NCBI GenBank assembly: GCA_963924555.1
Contig: OZ004581.1
Coordinates: 4,875,338 to 4,939,337, forward strand
DNA: 64,000 nucleotides
Direction of reading: 5' to 3'
Origin: Crambe crambe
Lineage: Eukaryota > Porifera > Demospongiae > Poecilosclerida > Crambeidae
Shown: positions 13,046 through 24,400 of the stretch, piece after piece
Position numbering within the stretch: the first letter of the stretch is position 1
Layout of the letters: each line of letters starts with the position of its first letter
Program-made: the position numbers and the translations under genes
Notes under the pieces: generated by a model
The model's input: the letters and a program-made list of their open reading frames with translations, nothing else
Database searches by the model: none
What the model was told of the DNA's origin: nothing

Positions 13046-13924
13046 CATAGATATTAGACACGGAACAGGATTGGAAACTGCCTACGTCATGTGACGTCAC
13101 GCCCATTAAGCTAATACATTTCGCGCATGCTATCCGCGTTGTAACCATAGAAAATTTAGCCCTACTGTCGCAATACATTTTCTGAGGAAGAGAGGTACAG
13201 ACTTTGTGGGACTAGAGCTACGAGCGCAAGTGCTTTTCTAGCAATTTTATCCTATAGAAGTTTGGAAGGTAAAGTTTCTTACTGGAATAGACTGAAATTA
13301 AGAGTGTAATAACTGTTTTTGGTGTAGGATATGTTGCTAAAGATTTTATAGGCCTACCAATTTGTGGGACTAGAACAGGACTCACATAAATTTAGAAGTC
13401 AAGTGTTTGGTATCTTTTAGTAGTATAATAGTTTGTCTATCGGATGATATATGTTATATTGATTCATAGCTGTTAGTTTTCTTTTAATGCAGTGTTAAAC
13501 TATGGGTTAAATAGTTATTATTATTACATTTCTATTATTTATTTGCATTATCATGTTTTATTATCCACTCCACGAAGCTCTCTGCACAAGAACGGGCATC
13601 TATAGATGGCTGGAGAAGAAGACTAAACTCTTCATCTTTCAAAACTTGAGATACAAATCTCTCATAGATATGTACTATCTAGCTAGATCTAGTCTCATAT
13701 CAAATTTTATTATTTTTATAAAAGCACAACATGGAAACACTCTAGTCCAGCTAATATTAAGCTACTAGACTAATATCCGCTCTGATATCTTTTGCAGAAC
13801 TCATTCTTAACTATTATGTGGTAACTATGCATTCATATCTCGCGCCAAAATTTCCCGGCAAACACGGATAGCACGCGCATGGTAGTATTAAGTTTCCAAT
13901 CCTGTTCCGTGTCTACTATCTATG
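13046..13924. mobile_element. 879-bp non-autonomous DNA transposon with 7-bp target-site duplication
   Basis: The ends are inverted repeats that start CATAGATA and contain TAGACACGGAACAGGATTGG perfectly on both sides. The 7-bp direct repeat ACCGAAC flanks it at 13039-13045 and 13925-13931. The element at 33039-43173 has the same CATAGATA terminus, the same ACAGGATTGGAAAC block and also a 7-bp duplication, so this is one family. A 7-bp duplication with CA-starting ends points to P-like or hAT-like elements, not settled here. The interior shows no transposase. It lies about 60 bases upstream of the start codon of paralogue B. Confidence 0.88.
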
Positions 13925-13984
13925 ACCGAACCCTTGTCGCTTGACTCGTGTTGCAAGATTCCCTAAAACCTAATATCGGAGAAG

Positions 13985-14809
13985 ATGGCTGCGCCTCCTG
14001 ATTATAATACAGTCACTGCTGGTAAGATAGCATTAACTATTTAGTTCATACTAGAACATAGCTGTAGTGAAAAGAGCAATCTTATAGGTCAGTTAGCTAC
14101 AGAGCACTATTTCTCAGCGCCCTCATGAAATGGCAGGTTACTATAGCTATGTTCTAAATCAGCTGGACACCTTGATCAATGGGATCTAAGGTGTTTAGAA
14201 ACTTCCATGGCCTTAGTAGTGCCCTTGCTGCGGTTGGGCTGGTCTGGGCTGGCGATGCCAGACTAGCCACACAAATCTGGGTTTCTAAGTACGGATCTTA
14301 GCTAGTGATCTTAGCTAGTGTCTAACTATTATATAGATGGTCTAACTATTGTATAGATGCCTCAGCCCCTCCTCCTGGAGCTTATCCCCTGCAGGATCAA
14401 ACGCCGCAGCCTTATCCTCCGCAGCAACAGCCTTATGCTCCACAACAAGAGGCTTATCCTCCACAACAACAACCTTATCCTCCACAACAACAACCTTATC
14501 CTCCACAGCAACAACCTCCACAGCAGGCACCCTACCAGAATTATCCTGCACCAACATACCCTCCTCCGATTCAACAACAGCAAAGCAACACCACTGTAGT
14601 TGTCACACAACAGCAGGCACAACAAGTGCAAGTGATCAAAACGTAACATTGTAGCTAACAACCTTACTTAGCTACACTGTAGAGAGCTACTGCCCTTTTC
14701 TCTCTCCAGTAAGGACAAGCCAAACCACGTGCTGCACTTTATAATCTGTCTGTTTTGTCCATGGTACTTCTGGATCTGGCTCATCATCTGCTGCATCTAT
14801 GGCTGTTAG
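13985..14809 (+). CDS. Small Pro/Gln/Tyr-rich single-span membrane protein, paralogue B (three exons)
   Basis: Exons are 13985-14021, 14357-14642 and 14710-14809; all junctions are GT-AG and in frame, giving 140 residues. It starts MAAPPDYNTVTAD, continues with five (P)YPPQQQ-type repeats, PYQNYPAPTYPPP, a Gln-rich linker NTTVVVTQQQAQQV, then KDKPNHVLHFIICLFCPW...CCIYGC and stop. Reading through the exon 2 donor would give a premature TAA directly after VIKT, so the splice to exon 3 supplies the membrane segment. N-terminal PPxY-like and Tyr/Pro repeats could recruit WW or SH3 partners, with the C-terminus in a membrane; this is inference. It is the paralogue of the minus-strand gene at 7829-8395, with intron 2 and exon 3 nearly identical between the two, and a transposon sits in its promoter region. 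Confidence 0.85.
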
Positions 14810-17317
14810 GAAGCACATGCAGCAAGTAGGAATATAATGCTTGAGCAGCACATACTTTACTGTAGTTATAGTGTGCAGTAGCTCAATGACTTGTGTTAAT
14901 TTTTGTGTGTGTATTATCATTCTATCTACTTAGGGATGAGGCCAATAATATAAACTGTATTATGTATATTTGGATTTGGTAATTAATTTAATGTTAAATT
15001 GGAAATGATAAAGGCACAGCTGGCATTTTTACCCCATGGGGCTAAAAAAAAAAAAGAAGAAAAAAAAAAAAAAGACCCACAAAAATAAACGTATTAGCTA
15101 TCTACATGATGATGAGGTGCAATAATTATACAGAAAACTAAAAAACAAAAACAACAAGGAAAAAAACAACAAAAAACCTGGTGTGTATAGAAACATCAAA
15201 AGGTATGGGCCCAATGAATACATTCCAGCCTTATTACTATTATTACCAATTATGGACATTGTGTAGTAGTTGATAACTTATAGGGAATAACACGTGATGA
15301 AAACTCTAATTCCCAAGCGTAAACAACACATAATATAGGCACAGCAAGTGGGGGACCAGTTCCCCATTCTAACAGTTGTAAGCTTTCATAAATCTGCTAT
15401 AGTATCTGAGAACATAATGCCCTCCAACTAGGTCCAAATGTTTGCCAACCCACAAACCCACTCAATGTATGTGCTCAATGTAATGTAAATCAATCAGGCA
15501 TGTGCATGGCCAGAGATACCAACATGGCAACCTTTATCCTTTATCTCTTGAGCCATAGCTGTGCAATGATCACTCACAAACTTCAATTCATGTACATGCA
15601 CACACACACACACATACACAAGGCACTGGTATGGCCATCTTCTTTCCTTGTTTGTGTGTGAGTGTTTGTGTTCACGATACCAATGACTTAAGGCATTGCC
15701 TTTAGATGTCCATACCACTATAGTGAGCTGGTTAAGGGCTCATGAAGTAAGTTCCCTTATCTAAAATCTGACCATGATCAACCATAATCAACTAGCTATC
15801 TCCACTATAAACTAGGGCAATGTGCAACATTAAGTTTGATAGCCAGTAAGCAAGCAAGAAGATTAAGCAGCTGTAATCAACCTCTTGAAACTCTCCCCTG
15901 CAAGGTAAAATGTCACATGTCCCTTATGTAGACCTATAACAGTATTGGCTTCTGCCCTAACCACTTCCTAGTTGTCTCAGCCTAAGTAAACAACAAGTCT
16001 GCCAAGTTGGTTGTCCAATGTAAGAGCTGTGTACACTTTTAGATGTGTGGCTTTTCCTTATTGCTGGATAACCAACTTGCAATTCACTGTAGTCAGGGTT
16101 TCATCTACTGGGGGGTGCAGGGGGAAGCTTCCCCCCCCCCCCCCCCAAACTAACCAACTTCCCCCAAGGTGACCACAGGATGTTACATGTAGTCACCAAA
16201 GAGAGTAATTAAGGACCAATTTGGGATACTAGTAAGCATTTTTGGCTTCACGCTTCACACTTTGTGTGGGAGGGGGCATATTCCCCTCCCACACCCTCCC
16301 TCTTGCTGTGGCCTATGACCACGCGATTGGTGAACTTCCTCCACAAGGTGAAATTCCTAGATGAAACCCTGGTAGTACCTCTGGTGTGGTCTTTGATCTT
16401 AACAAAGGGGTTGACGCCCATGGAAATAAAAAGCATCATCTAACTTCTAGGCTTCATACTGCCTTTGTACATATCCCTAAACCCTTTTTCACACCAAAAT
16501 GCAGCTTTTTTAAAAAGCTTTCCAATGAATCTCCCAAGTCCAAGCATGACTGAAATTATTTTATCGCTGACATCTCAACCATGCATGTGGAACAAGTGGG
16601 TCATTCACACTTGAGTAGCTTCCAACCACATGCACATGATAAGTAATTATATCAGTAAGAGTCATCTAGGTGGGCCACTTGGGCAGCAGCTGCTCCTCTC
16701 TCTGCCTCTGGCTCTAGCTCTAGGACTGTGTGAAATAGTGTAAGGTGTAGTGCGAGATGACAAGAGATTCCTGATGGTCTGGAAAAGGCAGCCGGTCACT
16801 ACAACAAGCCAGACCCTCCAGGACTCTCTTCAGGAGCTGTTGGCCCAAGTCCTAGTCAGGAGTGAAGTCCTGGACTCCAGCAAGAGGCCCACAACTCCTC
16901 ACCTACGTAATACCACCAGTGATTCCTCAGTAGAGACTGGCACATTATGCTTTTTTGCTTCCCTATTATTCTATTCTTTAATTTCAGCTTTATAAAGTCA
17001 TTATTCTTTTTTTACTGACCTATTATTCTTTTAGTTATGCTTGTAGCGATGCCATATGTATTGATAAATAGCTATTTGCTATCTCACTAGCACACGAGTT
17101 TGATCGTGCTAGGCTAGCTAGTTTAGTAGGCACACATGATAAATACAATCAAGATCAACCATGGAGTTCACTTTCAATGGCCTATTATGCCAGCATTATG
17201 CTTCCTGCTTTGATAGACCTATTATTCCCAAAACTATGCTGGCAGAATGTGCCAGTCCCTATTCCTCAGCTTGTGGCCAAGGCAGGTAGTAGTCTCTGTC
17301 CCAGCCCCCTAGCTCAC
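14810..17317. other. Gene-poor stretch with simple repeats
   Basis: Contains an A-rich run at 15043-15074, an (AC)n run at 15599-15620 and a C16 run at 16131-16146. A plus frame at 16750-16995 (81 residues) contains LQDSLQELLAQVLVRSEVLDSS and might be an exon piece, but there is no supporting splice pair or family match. Other frames look random. Confidence 0.5.
16094..16371. mobile_element. hAT-like MITE, 278 bp
   Basis: CAGGGTTTCATCTA at 16094 is matched by the inverted TAGATGAAACCCTG ending at 16371. GTAGT directly flanks both ends (16089-16093 and 16372-16376), a short target-site duplication. CAGGG termini are typical of hAT-derived MITEs. The interior contains the long C run and no coding sequence. 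Confidence 0.8.
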
Positions 17318-18008
17318 AGCACTGGATGTATTGCATCACCAGCACGCGAGGAAGGGTCGGGCTGCAGCAGTCACGGAACTGAGGAATGTTTGGAATTTTA
17401 CTTAAATTCAATATTACGCGCATGCGTGTTCATTTTGCCGCGGGGAAAAAGTTATTGCATGCAGCAATGAGGCAGCTTTCTTGCAGGGTCTGTGGGAAAG
17501 AGCTCACTGATCACAGAGAGCGCAGGGTTCTCCACAGTAGTGCTAACAAGGAAGTGCTACCTGTTCTAGAGAAGTATATCTCCCAGGGAAGGATAAACCC
17601 TGCAATGATCTCTCCAATAGCTAATGGTGGACCCTGGATCTGCAAACATCCATGCTATAAAGAGTTAAAGCGAGTTCAAGAGATTCAAAATGAACTGCAG
17701 ACACTGGACATCAAATTGAGGGGCAAGATTGGTTCAACATATGGTGTTGAGAGTATTTCCATTACATTCAGAGTTGAACAGACATACTTTATTGCTTCAT
17801 CCACAGCAGCTTGCTTATCATCTGGCCTCTTCTCCATTACATATTATCAAGTTTCACCTACCACACCCCTTTTCGCGCGAAAGTTAATGTGTGGTAAAAT
17901 GGAAATCTAATCATTGGGTGCGCCTGAATTCCGGCGCAGTTCCGTGACCGCTGCAGCCCGACCACCAGACCCCTTCCTCGCGTGCTGGTGATGCAATACA
18001 TCCAGTGC
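17318..18008. repeat. Inverted repeat bracketing a zinc-finger-like ORF
   Basis: A ~63-base segment starting AGCACTGGATGTATTGCATC at 17318 recurs inverted at about 17937-18008, interrupted in the second copy by a few extra bases (near CCAGACCCC). The arms enclose the ORF at 17467. This could be a foldback transposon that has picked up a host exon, or an inverted duplication of a host segment. Confidence 0.75.
17467..17910 (+). CDS. Hypothetical zinc-binding (CxxC...C...C) protein fragment
   Basis: Starting at the ATG at 17467 the frame reads MRQLSCRVCGKELTDHRERR, then a helical linker, then GPWICKHPCYKELKRVQEIQ. The CxxC (residues 6 and 9) with a second C/C pair about 60 residues on resembles a treble-clef or ZAD-like finger, as found at the start of many invertebrate transcription-factor-like or transposon proteins. 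A short coiled-coil-like stretch follows (QNELQTLDIKLRGK). After about residue 100 the frame loses character, so the last half may be read-through into an intron. It lies between the arms of an inverted repeat, which suggests capture by a mobile element. Whether it is expressed cannot be told. Confidence 0.45.
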   Translation: MRQLSCRVCGKELTDHRERRVLHSSANKEVLPVLEKYISQGRINPAMISPIANGGPWICKHPCYKELKRVQEIQNELQTLDIKLRGKIGSTYGVESISITFRVEQTYFIASSTAACLSSGLFSITYYQVSPTTPLFARKLMCGKMEI

Positions 18009-19881
18009 TGTACAGAGACTAGGCAGGTAGCTGTGATGGGCCCAAGGTTCACAATTGTAGTGTACTTTAACAATTATTGTCATTATAACTATTATGGAAA
18101 AAAAAAGCAAAGTGCATATACAGCTATTAGAGCTTAAAGTCACCAAAAAAATTCTTCCTCCTATTATTAACTTTGATAAATTCTTTAGTAATAGAGTTTA
18201 AATCAATTTTGGTCTGTTAGGTCCTTGTGTATATAATTATAATAGCATCATATTGTATAACCTTTGGTTTACCTCTCAAAAAAGTGGGGGGGGGGGGGGG
18301 GGGGGGGGCATTATATATTAGAGTAAAAAAATTGGGGGGACCATGGCCCCCCCAGCCCCCCCTTTTCCTCCGCCTATGTTATGTGCTAAGGTTATGCTAG
18401 GCTGTTTATAGTTGCTTCCGGTTGGTCCGATTTTCACTGGACCACTTTTATTTTCCAATAATTATAATTTTATCCCATGCCTGCAGAGTTAGCTAAGTGA
18501 TGATGTGTATATGAAGCACCATGACCTTCAAGAATCATGATCACATTAACAAAAACTCCTGATAAGTGGGTGAAAGATAAAGTGGGCATGGCGATCCACG
18601 CACAAGCACACCGGGCTCGAAATTCTCGTGGATACACCCCTGGTATTATATCTGTCTGTGGTCTGGCGATGCACGCAAGAAGATTAGGAGCAGGTTCACT
18701 AATCACACTGCCTACTAAGCATAATTAAACCTGACCACAAACCTGACTGACTCATGTAGAGCTAAACAAGCAAGCAAACAAACAACCTCTTGTCATAATG
18801 GTGTATTTGATTAAAAAATAAAAACAAAAATAAACTTAACTGTATTATCAACCCCAGCCTGCTAGCCTCGGACACCAGCAGACATGTTCCCTGGTAGTTC
18901 TTATTGGATCGATCTTACATCAGTCATTCTTTTCCAACAAACAAAATATAATGTATTAACAAGCACTTGTGATATCTGTGTTGCACCCATTGTGCTGCAG
19001 CTGTATCTCCATGAACAGGAAAGATCACTTTAGTGGTTAACCCTACAAGCTTGTGAGTGCTATGAAGAGGCTGAACTCTATTTTCTGGATAAGTTGGGAA
19101 GATAAATTATTGGTCCATAATAAAACTTTGTTGGGGGTCGTGTCCTTTTTTTTGTTCTTTATTTTTATTTATTATGATTATGGTTCAAAATAGGTTAATC
19201 TTTCCTATCAAAGTGGGCAAAAAAGTACAGCTACTTGAGTTCTGTGTCATTTTCCTTCCTTTTAGATGTAAAGATAGAGGGAAGTTATAGGCTGAGAAAG
19301 TGGTGATATGGTAAATCAGTACACCACTTTTATAACTGGTCAGGCACAGCTGTAGCATGACTACATTATAGAATATAGAAAGAGCATTGGTCCTTTTATT
19401 ATAGAGATCACCTGAGGCCAGGGGTCTTATAGCGATCACTGTATTGTCTGTCATGTGCATGCTAAGTGCTCACCACAGTATAATGCCTGTAGTTGAGTTT
19501 GGTCTGGCCCTGGTCTCTTGAGAAACAACTGAACATGATGTCTTGCATTATCACATTAATAATAAATGCATCACTAGCATTCCACATGCTCACAATTGTG
19601 CAGAGCAATGATTTCTTGAGCACATGGAAGCAAATTAATAACTACTATTCTTATGCTATAAATATTATCTGAATCAAAGGGGGGCTTCAAGCCCATTGAG
19701 CTGTCTGCTGGCTACAGGCCTGGGCAGAATGTGCCACTCCCTAATCATTTACTACATGTAAACCAATATTTTCACGTAAAATAAAAGCAAAGATGAAGGA
19801 CCTGGCCTTGAATTAGCATGATTCCATCTTAAATAATACAAATGACGTCATAATTTTAATGGCTTCATTTGTTTAAATGCT
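18009..19881. other. Gene-free stretch; right end of a MITE at about 18283-18379
   Basis: A G-run of about 27 bases at 18283-18309 precedes a C-rich segment ending in CCTCCGCCTATG (18379), the terminus of the CATAGGCGGAGG MITE family that is complete at 48712-49107. The matching left end was not found here. Overlapping frames of 60-90 residues show no family features. Confidence 0.5.
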
Positions 19882-20014
19882 TCAGCTGGAGTGATGCTGG
19901 AATGTGTAAAGAGACTCCCACTGCTTGTTTCACTCCTGCAAGAAATACTTCCCAAGCCATTAGCATTAGAGATTCTGCAGTTTCTATCGATATTCCAGAA
20001 AAAATATTCTCTTA
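19882..20014 (+). CDS. Probable exon of an ARM/HEAT-like protein
   Basis: After a TGCTTCAG acceptor the frame reads GVMLECVKRLPLLVSLLQEI, then LPKPLALEILQFLSIFQKKYS, the leucine pattern of an armadillo/HEAT helix pair. It is too short for a standalone gene. Just downstream, at 20018, a palindromic MITE begins, and the frame runs into it. The terminal MYND exon at 20433-20669 is the natural partner, since ARM plus MYND proteins are common in animals. Upstream exons and the donor were not resolved, so truncation by the MITE is possible. Confidence 0.42.
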
Positions 20015-20017
20015 GTC

Positions 20018-20082
20018 TGGCGGCGCCGACCCTTTACCTCCCTTTAAATAAAAGGAGGTAAAGGGTCGCTTCCGCCAGATTT
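20018..20082. mobile_element. Palindromic mini-MITE
   Basis: TCTGGCGGCGCCGACCCTTT at the left is matched by AAAGGGTCGCTTCCGCCAGA at the right, with AGGTAAAGGG facing CCCTTTACCT around a short AT loop, making a 65-base hairpin. A second partial copy of the same end (GTGGCGCCGACCCTTTACCT) is at 20114-20133, and relatives are at 10532 and 9386. Confidence 0.8.
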
Positions 20083-20432
20083 TTAATTACGTCACGTCAT
20101 GTCAGATCATATGGTGGCGCCGACCCTTTACCTCTTAATATAGTTGAGGAGTAATGATGGCTTTACAATGGCGTGATTCTTGATTTTGTGCATGTTCATT
20201 TCTCGTCGTTTGTGTGGTTCATGTTTAATGTAGTCATGTCTGCATGCAGGTTTATTCCTGTTAGTTTAGCCAAGTCTTAGTTAATTATTTGCTAGCTAGC
20301 TACATGTCAACTCTCCCATAACGGCAAAATTCCTACAGTAAAACCACATACATAGTATCATACTGGGGAACAATTGTATCTGTAAGTGGAAACAATCAAT
20401 TTGTGATTTCCCAAATTATTAATCTTTGATAC

Positions 20433-20669
20433 TGATAGCATGTCGGTATGTGCACTTCAGTTGTCTATTTCTTGTACCATGATCCAGAAATGCTCACCGG
20501 TCATATGAGTTCTGCTGACACAGTCTTAAAGTGTAACTTTTGCAACAAATCATGTGACCTGAAGACATGCAAGCAATGTGGAAAGGCTCAATACTGCAAC
20601 AGGGACTATCAGATGAAACATTGGCCTGAACACAAGGTGTTGTGCAAGGAGTATAAGAAGCAAAAGTAA
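20433..20669 (+). CDS. MYND-type zinc finger, terminal exon
   Basis: The frame ends at TAA 20667-20669 and reads LKCNFCNKSCDLKTCKQCGK, then AQYCNRDYQMKHWPEHKVLC. The spacing CxxC, CxxC, YC, HxxxC is the classic MYND finger, which binds proline-rich partner peptides. Only about 6 residues follow the last cysteine. The finger begins about 25 residues into the open frame; an acceptor-like CACTTCAG ends at 20459, so the exon may begin at 20460. The upstream part is probably the ARM-like exon at 19882, but that link is inferred. Confidence 0.75.
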
Positions 20670-20754
20670 TCTTGACTATAATAATTAACATTTAATCATT
20701 AGCTTGATTCATGATTATGCTAGGGGATTAAAACTCCTAGCAAGCACACATAGC

Positions 20755-20884
20755 CTGCAAGTGGGCGGGGCTGACTGTGTGTTATGATCACGTGCTCTGT
20801 GACGTGGGCGGTGCCTAGCTTTATAGCCCAAGCTAGTGAAGCTACTGATAAAGATTGAAGTCTTGAGTGAGAGGGGTTAGTAAC
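20755..20884 (+). promoter_or_regulatory. Probable promoter and non-coding first exon of the downstream HNH-like gene
   Basis: This local GC-richer patch contains GTGGGCGGGGCTGA (GC box), CACGTG (E-box) and TGACGTGGGCGG (CRE-like half-site plus GC box), followed by a donor-like AAC|GTAAGG at 20885. A matching acceptor-like TGATAG stands before the ATG of the next gene at 21403. The arrangement suits a promoter with a spliced 5' untranslated exon. Confidence 0.4.
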
Positions 20885-21402
20885 GTAAGGCCATTATCAT
20901 GATAGAGCGAGGGGTTATTATAGAGCTCTAGGCTCCACCCTATCAATAGGCGACTACACTTATAGCTATTTCCATTAGTTATTACATAGTTATTAGTAAT
21001 TATATTTTTCCCTGCTAGTTACATTGGTCAAATAACCCTGACCTTTCAGTTGTTTAGAGGCTGGCTACTGTAGTGATGAGAAACTTATAGTAGTGGGCTA
21101 ATCCATGGCACTATTGCATCATAAAAGTACCTACAGGTAGGTACTAAGCTTATAAGCTTAGCTAGCCTGCTCTAAAGACCATCTTTTATCGACTAGATGC
21201 ATGTGGCTCTCTCGGTGTAGCTATATATATAAATGTACATAGTTGAGGTTTCAAACTTCTTCAAGCTTCTAACTTTATATACATACCTGCTCATATTCTG
21301 TACCATCAGTATGTATGGAGATTATGCATAAGTATTAATTAATTTATAAGTTACACAATACTGGATTGACTGATATTATTGTGATAGATTTGTGGTGAAA
21401 AG

Positions 21403-24400
21403 ATGGCAGACTTAAGGACTAGCTACCAACGTGTAATAGTGGAGCTGGAGCAGTTGCTCCCATTGGAGTTTGATGTGCTGTGTAAAGAAGGCATAAGTGA
21501 ATCTCTAGAGAGTCTACTAGAGGAAGTGTATTCAAAATTATATGATGCTAGCAATTCTGGAAGTCTTGATCAGTTTTGTGAAGTGGTGCTTGCTACCATG
21601 GATAGTAGTCTCAAAGTGCTTCACGATTATATCGAGAAAGCAGTGATGAGTAAGGTCTATATAGCTACTATACCGTACATCGGGAATTTTTTTTTGCCAA
21701 ATTTTAGTTTGTGCTTCATTATAGCAATAGGGTAGCTATAAAGTTTCAAATCGTGATTTTTGGAGCCTGCAAAATTTTTCTTTATTATAATTTTGTTAGA
21801 GAAAGTATAGTCTTGCTAAGTTGTCACACCCATAAGTGTAATGATCATGAGGACATTATGCATGCGTAGAACAGTGTGAGGTTAGCATTGCAATATCACA
21901 CACTTCAACCTGGATACGTGGTGTGATTCATCAGTTTCATAGGCATGTCACATTACCTATTGAGAATTGAGTTTGAAAGAATATAAAATCCTACAATATT
22001 TGATGTACTGTACTGTATGCAATGTCATACCCAATCTGGTGACCTACAGTATCTACAGTGCAGAAGTCATGCTTGTAAAGACTATAACTTGTTTATGCTT
22101 ATAGCTCTTGCTGATGGGACTGCACTAATAAAGTCGTACCATCGTGTTCTCTGTATAATTGGAGTCATGAGCAGCTGCAAATCAGTATGCAGTGAATTGG
22201 TTGGTAGAGGTCTTCTGGTTCACATGGAGCATCTAGAACGATTTTGTGGTAATCCACTAACACAGGTACAGTATTATTATTATAGTTGTGATTGGCTAGG
22301 CCTTTACAGTTGATTTTTTAACTTACAGAAGAACTCATAATTATTAGCCTCGTACCCAGGCCCATTTTTGGGGGGGGGGGAGGGGAACAAAATAGGGCCT
22401 GGTATACACTGCTTGTGCATGTGCCAGATTTTACTGAAATAGGATACTATTACCATCTGTGTTATGGCCTGGGCTAGTATGTAATAGAATGGGTGTGGTT
22501 TATCAATATCTACCGTTAGTCTCCAGAGGCTACCCATACTCGCTGCTGCTAGAGATGGCTATTATTTTGCTGCTGCTGGAGAGATTGATTCGAAGTGTTT
22601 TAGCGTACCAAGAGACCGCCTAGCTATGATGGGCACTTAGGATCCCACCCTTTCGATAGTTACAATCATAATGGCCAAGCCTACCTTTCTGAAAGCCTTC
22701 CTGAAATAAAATAAAGACGGGGGTTTGCACAGTATTCTAGAGAATCAAGAGGAGCAGCTAGCTAGTTGATCGATTGTCAGCTAGCTAACTCGTGGTCTAT
22801 AATTATGGTTGTCATTGTTTATCATCGCTCTGCACATATAGGGTTGAATTATTTCTGTGTACCAGGCCCTATTTTTTAATTGGGCCTGGGTACAAGGCTA
22901 ATACTTTTATATGAGCTCTTTGGGGTAGATTTTTTTTGGGTGGGTGAAGTGAGACCCACACTATAGGGAGATGGTACTGAAAAATATTATTGTACATTCT
23001 ACTTTTGATAGTGATGACAGTTCGCCCCAAATTGCATCATATGCAATCAATATACACCTTAAGGGGGCTGGGGGCCCAATTTTTAGAACTTGTCATAATC
23101 GTTAGAAGTATATAGGACCTCCAAATTCCAATTCTGAAATACAGAGCAGGCTCCATGCATGAGTTATGCCAGCTCAAAAGTGCTTTTTCTTTTTAAATAG
23201 CATTTCTGTGGGGAAATCCACCCCTCCAAGACCCCCCCCCACACACACACACACACACACACACAATGCTATAGTTCAACTAGCCAGTGAAACATTAGAG
23301 GTGGTGTGTATATAAGATGTTGAGACTAAGCTGTGAGTACTCAATTCCCATATGTGTATTTTCCCCATTGCATATGGTCTATTTCCTAGTATAATTGAGT
23401 GAAAAAAACCTGAGGCTACCTATGCATGTGTGTAAGATAAAAAAATTGTTAACACTGACTCATGCTCCAGCACTCAAATTTTTGTAGCATTAACCTTGTA
23501 TGCCTGTTTGCCATGCAGACATTGAGGAGGATGGTGTTATCGTTGCTGACCACTATATATAACTGTGCCTATAATGCTGGAATAACTTCCTATCCCCTTC
23601 AAATTCCTTATTTTACGTTTATACTTGAGCCGTACTGCAAGTGTTCCGACTTGACCATCAGTTTATCAGCAAAAATGATACTGGCTATGGTTCGAAATGT
23701 CCTGCTGGATGAAGACTTTGAGATCTTCAAACTGAAAATGGAAGAGCTTGATGCAGTGGTAGCAGCACTTAAAGAAGTTAGCACATCAAGTGATGAGAGT
23801 GTTAGCTTATTTGACTCCGAATTTAGTCCTGAAGAAATGCTCTTTAGCTTAAAGCACCTTTTGTGGTGCAAGGCTAACCGAGAAATGTTAGTACAGGCGG
23901 ATGTCGTGCCATCTTTTGCTGCACTACTGCATTGTTCCAATGATGCTATTAAAATATTAACTTGCTGTATATTGCTTAATCTGCTGATGGAGACTTCATT
24001 CACAGCGTCATTATTGAGCAGTGATCTGCCATTGTTGGATACGTTTCATGAACTCGCTCTCTCTCCCAATTCTGAAGTGAAGTCCCTAGCATTTTGTTTG
24101 CTGGAAAAGCTTGGCAGTTCTGATACAGGAGGTAGGCAATTAGTATGCAGTTAATATTATTATGTCATGATTTTTTGTTGTTCTAAAACCATACTTTCAA
24201 AAAGAGCCGTTTACCAATTATGGAAGGTTAATTTTTAAATGTCCAATAACTTTTTAATGTTACCATGATATTAGCTATGTAGCACAACTTCTGATTTTTT
24301 CAGCACCTGAAACATACCACTTGTTTTGATGAACTTTTAGTGTTTTATGGACTGTTCATCCCTACTTGATGCACTCAGATTATAATATTATAGGTATTGC

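Noticed and set aside
14342-14661. Minus-strand and second plus-strand frames over the YPPQQQ repeat
   Set aside because: The trinucleotide-like repeat keeps all frames open; only the plus frame starting from 13985 splices correctly and matches the paralogue.
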